Part shown: positions 6,826 through 10,995 of the stretch, in pieces
Position numbering within the stretch: the stretch's first letter is position 1
How the letters are laid out: each line of letters starts with the position of its first letter
DNA from: an uncultured Lachnospiraceae bacterium
GTDB lineage: Bacteria; Bacillota; Clostridia; Lachnospirales; Lachnospiraceae
Assembly: GCA_905235345.1 (NCBI GenBank)
Contig: CAJOLO010000089.1
Location: 1-10,995, forward strand
Direction: 5' to 3'
Length of the DNA stretch: 10,995 bases
Program-made: the position numbers and the translations under genes
Notes under the pieces: generated by a model
Database searches by the model: none
What the model saw: the letters and a program-made list of their open reading frames with translations, nothing else
What the model was told of the DNA's origin: nothing

Positions 6826-6913
6826 AATATACGATTCTTCACTTTATAAAATAAAAGTATTATCAAAACCAAACGTAAAAACCACATTCACAATTCATCA
6901 AAAGGAGTATTCT

Positions 6914-7798
6914 ATGAATTACATTGATTTACATGTACATTCTAATGCATCTGACGGTTCATTCACCCCCGAAGATGTTGTAGAACTTGCGAAGGATGCC
7001 AATTTAACACATTTTGCACTGACAGATCACGATACTGTAAAAGGAGTCGAAAGAGCCCTAAATCACGCCAAAAATATCGGAGGAATAACTGTTATCCCCG
7101 GTACCGAACTTTCCTGTTACGAAGAAGACCGAGAAATACATATAGTAGGTCTTTTTGTAGATCACAACGACAAAGATTTTCTTGAAGCTCTTAATATGCT
7201 TGAGAAAGCAAGGGAACTAAGAAACGAGCAGATGGTTCAGAAATTTGTCGATGCAGGAATTTCCATTACAATAGACGAATTAAAACACGGTAATCCTAAC
7301 AGTGTCATTACAAGAGCACATTTTGCCAGAGTTCTGGTTGAAAAGGGAGTATGCAGGGACAAGGCTGAAGCCTTTGACAAATACCTTGGTATCGGATGTC
7401 CGTTCTATCTTCCCAAGCCAAAGGTAACACCCGAATATGTAATCGGACTTATCAACAAAGCCGGCGGAGTTGCCATACTTGCTCATCCGTATTCCTACAA
7501 ACTATCAAAAGCACAGGTGGAAGCGCTTCTTGATAAGCTCATTCCTGCAGGACTTGCCGGAATAGAATGCTACTATTCAACCTATAACGAAGCACAGACT
7601 TCAGAGCTTAGAAGCATGGCTCTTGCAAGAAACCTTCTTGTATCGGGAGGCTCGGATTTTCATGGTGCCATCAAGCCTGATATATCAATCGGAACAGGTC
7701 GGGGAAATTTAAGAGTTCCTGAAAAATTGATTATGAATATCATTGACTACAGAAACCAACATTCACCTTCTCATCCGCCAACACTGACCGAAGCATAG
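6914..7798 (+). CDS. PHP-domain metal-dependent phosphoesterase (YciV/TrpH, RNase AM-like)
   Basis: This 294-residue protein has the complete trinuclear metal site of the PHP family: DLHVHSNASDGS (H7, H9, D14), LTDHD (D38, H39), GTELS (E65), H76, AHP (H191) and GSDFHG (D248, H250). The closest named relatives are E. coli YciV/RNase AM, a 5'-to-3' exonuclease that also acts on 3',5'-bisphosphonucleotides. Length and motif order agree; the substrate is inferred from the family. The start is set by AAAGGAG (6901–6907) six bases before the ATG. The gene is monocistronic: its own promoter lies in the divergent region shared with the DUF4870-like gene, and a strong terminator follows the stop. Confidence 0.9.
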   Translation: MNYIDLHVHSNASDGSFTPEDVVELAKDANLTHFALTDHDTVKGVERALNHAKNIGGITVIPGTELSCYEEDREIHIVGLFVDHNDKDFLEALNMLEKARELRNEQMVQKFVDAGISITIDELKHGNPNSVITRAHFARVLVEKGVCRDKAEAFDKYLGIGCPFYLPKPKVTPEYVIGLINKAGGVAILAHPYSYKLSKAQVEALLDKLIPAGLAGIECYYSTYNEAQTSELRSMALARNLLVSGGSDFHGAIKPDISIGTGRGNLRVPEKLIMNIIDYRNQHSPSHPPTLTEA

Positions 7799-7824
7799 CT
7801 AAACCTTTAGTGAGCAGCAATAAT

Positions 7825-7870
7825 AAAATACCCCATCTGAACTCTTGGATGATTTCAAATGGGGTATTTT
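7825..7870. terminator. Bidirectional rho-independent terminator between the PHP gene and yajC
   Basis: A perfect 12-bp stem, AAAATACCCCAT (7825–7836) with ATGGGGTATTTT (7859–7870), extends inward by a few more pairs after one mismatch. The arms themselves give an A-run before and a T-run after the CCCC/GGGG core on both strands, the standard form for a shared terminator of convergent genes. Confidence 0.9.
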
Positions 7871-7887
7871 AGTTATCATATATACAT

Positions 7888-8226
7888 TTACTCCTCAGAT
7901 GAGCTTTCCTCATCTCTCTCAACCTCTGCAATGGCATTCTTATTCATCGGAATACGACAGTTCTTGTTATTACCAAATTCAACGATGACCGTATCATCAA
8001 CCACATCCAGAACAACTCCGTAAAAGCCTCCGGTAGTCATTATATTGTCGCCGGGTTTTACCGAATCCCTGAGATCATCCATCTCCTTCTGCTGCTTCTT
8101 CTGTGGACGTATAAAGATAAGATATATTACTCCCAGCCAGGCAACCACCATAACCAAAGTCGCTAATATACCTCCGCCTGCCTGTGCACTTGAAGATGTT
8201 CCACTTGTTAAAATCATTGATAACAT
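7888..8226 (-). CDS. yajC: YajC, Sec preprotein translocase accessory subunit
   Basis: YajC is a small single-span membrane protein associated with SecDF–YidC. From the ATG at 8226 it has 112 residues: a short N-terminus, one membrane helix at about residues 20–38, the conserved IRPQKKQQKE just after it, then KPGDNIMTTGGFYG and a β-rich cytoplasmic domain, ending in an acidic DEESSSEE tail. A TTG codon at 8268 would add 14 residues, but GAAAGGAAG (8236–8244) sits nine bases before the ATG, so the shorter start is preferred. The gene lies 83 bases downstream of tgt; this order is widely conserved and supports one operon. No convincing separate promoter was found. Confidence 0.93.
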   Translation of the reverse strand: MLSMILTSGTSSSAQAGGGILATLVMVVAWLGVIYLIFIRPQKKQQKEMDDLRDSVKPGDNIMTTGGFYGVVLDVVDDTVIVEFGNNKNCRIPMNKNAIAEVERDEESSSEE

Positions 8227-8235
8227 AATTAATAA

Positions 8236-8244
8236 CTTCCTTTC
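8236..8244 (-). promoter_or_regulatory. Ribosome binding site that fixes the yajC start
   Basis: GAAAGGAAG on the minus strand is nine bases upstream of the ATG at 8226. It lies inside the longer TTG-started frame, which argues against that upstream start. Confidence 0.8.
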
Positions 8245-8309
8245 TATTATTGTATAATAAACCGACAAAGAAACTCACTATCGGCTGAAATACCCTTGTA
8301 ATACAAGCG

Positions 8310-9443
8310 CTACTTTTCCCCCTGCGCAAAGCCGTCAAGGCGCATCTTCTTATATTCTTTAAACCTTTCCTCTTCAATCGCAGTTCGAATCTCATCCATC
8401 ATATTATTATAAAAATGTAAATTATGCAAGACACAAAGACGCATTCCTAACATTTCTTTCGCCTTCAACAAATGTCTGATATATGCCCTTGAATATTTTC
8501 TGCAAGTCGGACAGTTACATTCCTCCGAAATCGGACGACTGTCTAATTCATACTTTGCGTTGAACAGATTAAGCTTACCATGATTGGTATATACATGTCC
8601 GTGCCTTCCGTTACGACTCGGGTAAACACAATCGAAAAAATCAACTCCTCTGTCAACCGCCTCAATTATATTGGCAGGTGTACCCACCCCCATCAGATAT
8701 GTCGGTTTATCCTCTGGAAGATACGGTACCGTCTCCTCTATAATATAATACATCTCCTCATGAGATTCTCCAACAGCCAGCCCACCGATCGCGTATCCCG
8801 AAAGATCCATCTCTGATATTTCCTTTGCATGTCTTTTTCTTATATCAGCATAGACAGCCCCCTGATTTATACCAAAAAGCATCTGCTCTTTATTGATCGT
8901 ATCCTCTAAAGAATTAAGTCTTGCCATCTCCGTCTTACATCTTGCAAGCCATCTTGTGGTTCTGTCAACCGAAGCCTCGATATAGCTTCTCTCAGCCACA
9001 CTTGAAGGGCACTCGTCAAATGCCATCGCTATCGTCGATGCAAGATTAGACTGAATCTGCATACTCTCTTCAGGACCCATGAAAATCTTTCTTCCGTCTA
9101 TATGGGAATTAAATGTTACTCCTTCCTCCTTAATCTTCCTAAGCCCCGCCAACGAGAATACCTGAAACCCTCCGGAATCTGTAAGGATAGGTCTGTCCCA
9201 GTTCATGAATTTGTGAAGACCTCCAAGTTCTTTCACAATTCTGTCTCCGGGTCTCACATGAAGATGGTATGTATTAGAAAGCTCAATCTGAGTTCCTATG
9301 TCATAGAGATCCGTCGTTGAAACCGCTCCCTTGATTGCAGCAACAGTACCCACATTCATAAAAACCGGTGTCTGCACAGTACCATGCACCGTCTCAAGAA
9401 CTGCCCTCTTTGCATTGCCATCCCTTTTTATAACCTTATACAT
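8310..9443 (-). CDS. tgt: tRNA-guanine transglycosylase (queuine/preQ1 tRNA-ribosyltransferase)
   Basis: Tgt exchanges guanine-34 of GU(N)-anticodon tRNAs for preQ1 in bacterial queuosine synthesis. The 377-residue protein is full length. It carries TDSGGFQVFS with D89 (general acid/base), FDEC near D143, the GINQG and AIGGLAVGE substrate-pocket loops (191–195, 218–226), the nucleophile D271 in FDCVYPSRNGRHG, and the zinc site C309, C311, C314 and H340. The ATG at 9443 has AGAGGG 11 bases upstream. It is the first gene of a tgt–yajC operon. The motif after the nucleophile reads PSRNGRHG where E. coli has PTRNARNG, a modest variation in the substrate loop. No queA or other queuosine gene is in the window. 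Confidence 0.97.
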   Translation of the reverse strand: MYKVIKRDGNAKRAVLETVHGTVQTPVFMNVGTVAAIKGAVSTTDLYDIGTQIELSNTYHLHVRPGDRIVKELGGLHKFMNWDRPILTDSGGFQVFSLAGLRKIKEEGVTFNSHIDGRKIFMGPEESMQIQSNLASTIAMAFDECPSSVAERSYIEASVDRTTRWLARCKTEMARLNSLEDTINKEQMLFGINQGAVYADIRKRHAKEISEMDLSGYAIGGLAVGESHEEMYYIIEETVPYLPEDKPTYLMGVGTPANIIEAVDRGVDFFDCVYPSRNGRHGHVYTNHGKLNLFNAKYELDSRPISEECNCPTCRKYSRAYIRHLLKAKEMLGMRLCVLHNLHFYNNMMDEIRTAIEEERFKEYKKMRLDGFAQGEK

Positions 9444-9490
9444 ATCTTATCATACCCTCTTTTGAGAACGCCTCATGGACATCCATTCCG

Positions 9491-9499
9491 ATTATATCA
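9491..9499 (-). promoter_or_regulatory. Proximal extended −10 promoter candidate for tgt
   Basis: TGATATAAT on the minus strand is a perfect extended −10 element 48 bases before the tgt start, with no good −35 box. The same nine bases occur at the trkA and DUF4870-like promoters. It would give a leader of about 40 nt. Confidence 0.45.
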
Positions 9500-9505
9500 G
9501 ACTTA

Positions 9506-9522
9506 GGTAATTGAACATTACC
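9506..9522. repeat. Small inverted repeat between the two tgt promoter elements
   Basis: GGTAAT (9506–9511) and ATTACC (9517–9522) are perfect 6-bp inverted repeats around five bases. They lie just downstream of the distal start and where the −35 region of the proximal promoter would be. An operator or leader hairpin is possible; chance cannot be excluded. Confidence 0.35.
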
Positions 9523-9533
9523 ACGCTTTGCAT

Positions 9534-9562
9534 ATTATACTTATTTTATTCTCTATTGTAAA
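9534..9562 (-). promoter_or_regulatory. Distal promoter of tgt–yajC
   Basis: On the minus strand TTTACA (9557–9562), a 17-base spacer and a perfect TATAAT (9534–9539) form a good sigma-A promoter. The expected start near 9527 gives a leader of about 84 nt. Confidence 0.65.
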
Positions 9563-9697
9563 GACAAAAATTCAAGAACCGGCTCACAAAATTCAAAACA
9601 AACTCACTACAATTTCAAAAATGGGTATATTCATTTTAAATTTATTCCGAAATATATAACAGGTTAGACTGGAATCTATTTTGAAAGGGTGAGACAT

Positions 9698-10831
9698 ATG
9701 AAAATTGACACAAGCTCCATCCGTATGGATTCAAACAGATTCTATACGAATACTACGCAGTCAGGTACTAAGACACAATCCGGCACGACAGGAAACATTA
9801 ATACCTATACGGAATCAGGCTCTGCTTCCGAATATATGTTTTTTTCAAGCTATGCCGGAAGGAACAACGGCAATCAATATGACAGTTTTGAGCAGGCCGG
9901 AATTGATGAAAGCAAATCCGAATATCTTGGTTCAGACCTATATTCGAATTTCTACCGCAGTCCATTAGGAATTACAAATGTGAAAAGTTCTGTTCAAGCC
10001 TTCCATGAAAAACTCATTCAACAAATCGAAGAGCTGATGGAACGTATCAAAGCACAACTCATGGGACAGACATACCACGGCATACATAACGATAAGCAAC
10101 CCTCACTACTTGATCTTACCACCTCAAGCAGTCAGCCGGGAAATCTGTGGGTTCGGCAGGAGAATTATACCACTACCTCTGAAACAGAAATAACAACCTT
10201 CTCCACTGTCGGCAAGGTTAAAACCGCAGACGGAAGGACGATTGACTTCAATATGAATCTTAATATGAGCCGTACCTTTACCGAAACCTATGCTTCAATC
10301 TCTGAGGGCATACCGTATATCCTTACAGATCCTCTTGTTCTTAATCTTGATAATGCTCCGGATACCATAAGTGACCAGCAGTGGCTCTTTGACTTAGATG
10401 GTGACGGACAAACAGAGATGATATCTGAACTTTCAAACGGAAACGCATTTCTTGCCTTAGACCGTAACGGAAACGGAACCATTGACAATGGTAAAGAACT
10501 ATTCGGTGCAACCACCGGTAACGGTTTTGCGGAGCTTTCGGCATTTGACGAAGACGGCAATGGTTGGATAGATGAAAATGATTCCATATATGACAGTCTG
10601 AAAATCTGGAGAAAAGATAATTCAGGTAAGGATATCCTGACAGGACTTAAAGAATCTGACGTAGGCGCAATATATCTCGGTGCCGTAAACACGGAATTTG
10701 AGCACAAGAATGTAACCGGCAACGAGCCTCTTGCTGTTGTCAGACAATCCGGTTTCTTCCTGCATGAATCCACAGGTGCAGCCGGACTTATGCAACAGAT
10801 TGATTTTGCAGCAAATCAAGCTGCTTCATAA
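9698..10831 (+). CDS. EF-hand-like calcium-loop protein without signal peptide; function unknown
   Basis: From the ATG at 9698 the protein has 377 residues. Residues 1–90 are low in hydrophobicity and rich in Ser, Thr, Asn, Gly and Tyr. Residues 93–122 form a charged helix (FHEKLIQQIEELMERIKAQL). Residues 160–200 look β-rich and Thr-rich. The region from 209 starts with TDPLVLNLD and carries three acidic loops: DLDGDGQTE (232–240), DRNGNGTIDNGKE (255–267) and DEDGNGWIDEND (284–295), then LKIW. Such loops bind calcium in EF-hand, dockerin and VCBS-like proteins, so calcium binding is a good inference. There is no signal peptide, membrane segment or sorting motif. AAAGGG (9684–9689) is eight bases before the ATG; an in-frame GTG at 9689 overlaps that site and is rejected. 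The gene is monocistronic, and its role is not evident from its neighbours. Confidence 0.85.
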   Translation: MKIDTSSIRMDSNRFYTNTTQSGTKTQSGTTGNINTYTESGSASEYMFFSSYAGRNNGNQYDSFEQAGIDESKSEYLGSDLYSNFYRSPLGITNVKSSVQAFHEKLIQQIEELMERIKAQLMGQTYHGIHNDKQPSLLDLTTSSSQPGNLWVRQENYTTTSETEITTFSTVGKVKTADGRTIDFNMNLNMSRTFTETYASISEGIPYILTDPLVLNLDNAPDTISDQQWLFDLDGDGQTEMISELSNGNAFLALDRNGNGTIDNGKELFGATTGNGFAELSAFDEDGNGWIDENDSIYDSLKIWRKDNSGKDILTGLKESDVGAIYLGAVNTEFEHKNVTGNEPLAVVRQSGFFLHESTGAAGLMQQIDFAANQAAS

Positions 10832-10851
10832 AACTTTTTTGTATATTACAA

Positions 10852-10875
10852 TCGGCCGGACATACGTCCGGCCGA
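10852..10875. terminator. GC-rich hairpin terminator after the calcium-loop gene
   Basis: TCGGCCGGAC (10852–10861) and GTCCGGCCGA (10866–10875) form a perfect 10-bp stem with a four-base ATAC loop. It is much more GC-rich than its surroundings. The T-tract is poor on the plus strand (CATTCATTTG) and modest on the minus strand (TTGTAATAT), so termination is likely by stem strength and position between convergent genes. Confidence 0.75.
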
Positions 10876-10878
10876 CAT

Positions 10879-10995
10879 TCATTTGAATTCAGCATTATTT
10901 TTCTTCAAAAAATCTTTATTTCTGCCATATTCCAAGGCAGTTTCCATGTCGTTATTCTGAAAGCTTTCAAATAATTCTTCCGGTATCCTGCCGGG
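10879..10995 (-). CDS. C-terminal end of an unidentified protein; runs off the right edge
   Basis: One minus-strand frame is open from the right edge to a TGA at 10879–10881, giving 38 residues (ending KKNNAEFK). The stretch is hydrophilic and helical in composition, with ELFESFQNNDMETALEYG and KDFLKKN, as expected of a real protein end, and it stops four bases before the shared hairpin. The piece is too short to assign to a family, and coding status rests on composition and position. Confidence 0.55.
   Translation of the reverse strand, partial: PGRIPEELFESFQNNDMETALEYGRNKDFLKKNNAEFK

Noticed and set aside
8227..8268. Longer yajC from a TTG start with 14 additional residues
   Set aside because: The extra segment contains the ribosome binding site of the internal ATG and has no good site of its own.
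9444..9530. preQ1 riboswitch before tgt
   Set aside because: I see no compact stem followed by an A-rich tail pairing back into its loop ahead of the ribosome binding site; only the short GGTAAT/ATTACC repeat is present.
9640..9665. Flagellar sigma-D type promoter for the calcium-loop gene
   Set aside because: CCGAAATA resembles the −10 half, but the TAAA element lies only six bases upstream instead of about 15, so the spacing is wrong.
10288..10819. Minus-strand open frames within the calcium-loop gene
   Set aside because: They are antisense shadows of a frame with clear DxDGDG motifs and have no translation signals.
1..10995. CRISPR array, tRNA/rRNA genes, prophage or defence module
   Set aside because: No regularly spaced repeats, no cloverleaf-like sequences and no phage, nuclease, toxin or recombinase genes were found in the window.

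Overview
The window looks like chromosomal DNA from a low-to-moderate G+C Gram-positive anaerobe, most likely a clostridial/Lachnospiraceae-type organism. The reasons are A/T-rich intergenic DNA, strong AGGAGG-type ribosome binding sites, sigma-A promoters with TATAAT −10 boxes, compact rho-independent hairpins between convergent genes, and gene types common in that group (cobalamin-dependent MetH, YlmH-type S4 protein, TrkA/TrkH, Tgt–YajC). The genus cannot be fixed from the sequence alone.

Layout from left to right. (1) A minus-strand metH (methionine synthase) runs off the left edge; its homocysteine domain and the start of its pterin domain are present. (2) A 439-bp divergent intergenic region holds the metH promoter, a promoter facing right, and a 205-bp non-coding element. 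The element has perfect 18-bp terminal inverted repeats, an 11-bp target duplication and a largely palindromic interior, so it is a textbook MITE. It sits between the promoter and the ribosome binding site of (3) a YlmH-type S4 RNA-binding protein gene. (4) trkA and trkH form a potassium-uptake operon, but trkH has a one-base frameshift near codon 68. (5) A perfect 16-bp hairpin separates trkH from the convergent pncC (CinA C-terminal amidase), which lies downstream of a small DUF4870-like membrane protein gene in a two-gene operon. (6) A divergent promoter region leads to a PHP-domain phosphoesterase (YciV/RNase AM-like), closed by a strong bidirectional terminator. (7) A minus-strand tgt–yajC operon combines tRNA queuosine modification with the Sec-translocon accessory protein, a widely conserved pairing. 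(8) A plus-strand gene encodes a protein with three EF-hand-like calcium loops and no signal peptide, closed by a GC-rich hairpin. (9) The C-terminal end of an unidentified minus-strand gene enters from the right edge.

Most of the window is housekeeping DNA. The most noteworthy items are the MITE that lengthens the 5' leader of the ylmH-like gene about six-fold, the frameshifted trkH beside an intact trkA, and the signal-less calcium-loop protein. I found no CRISPR array, phage module, tRNA, rRNA or new multigene defence-type system.
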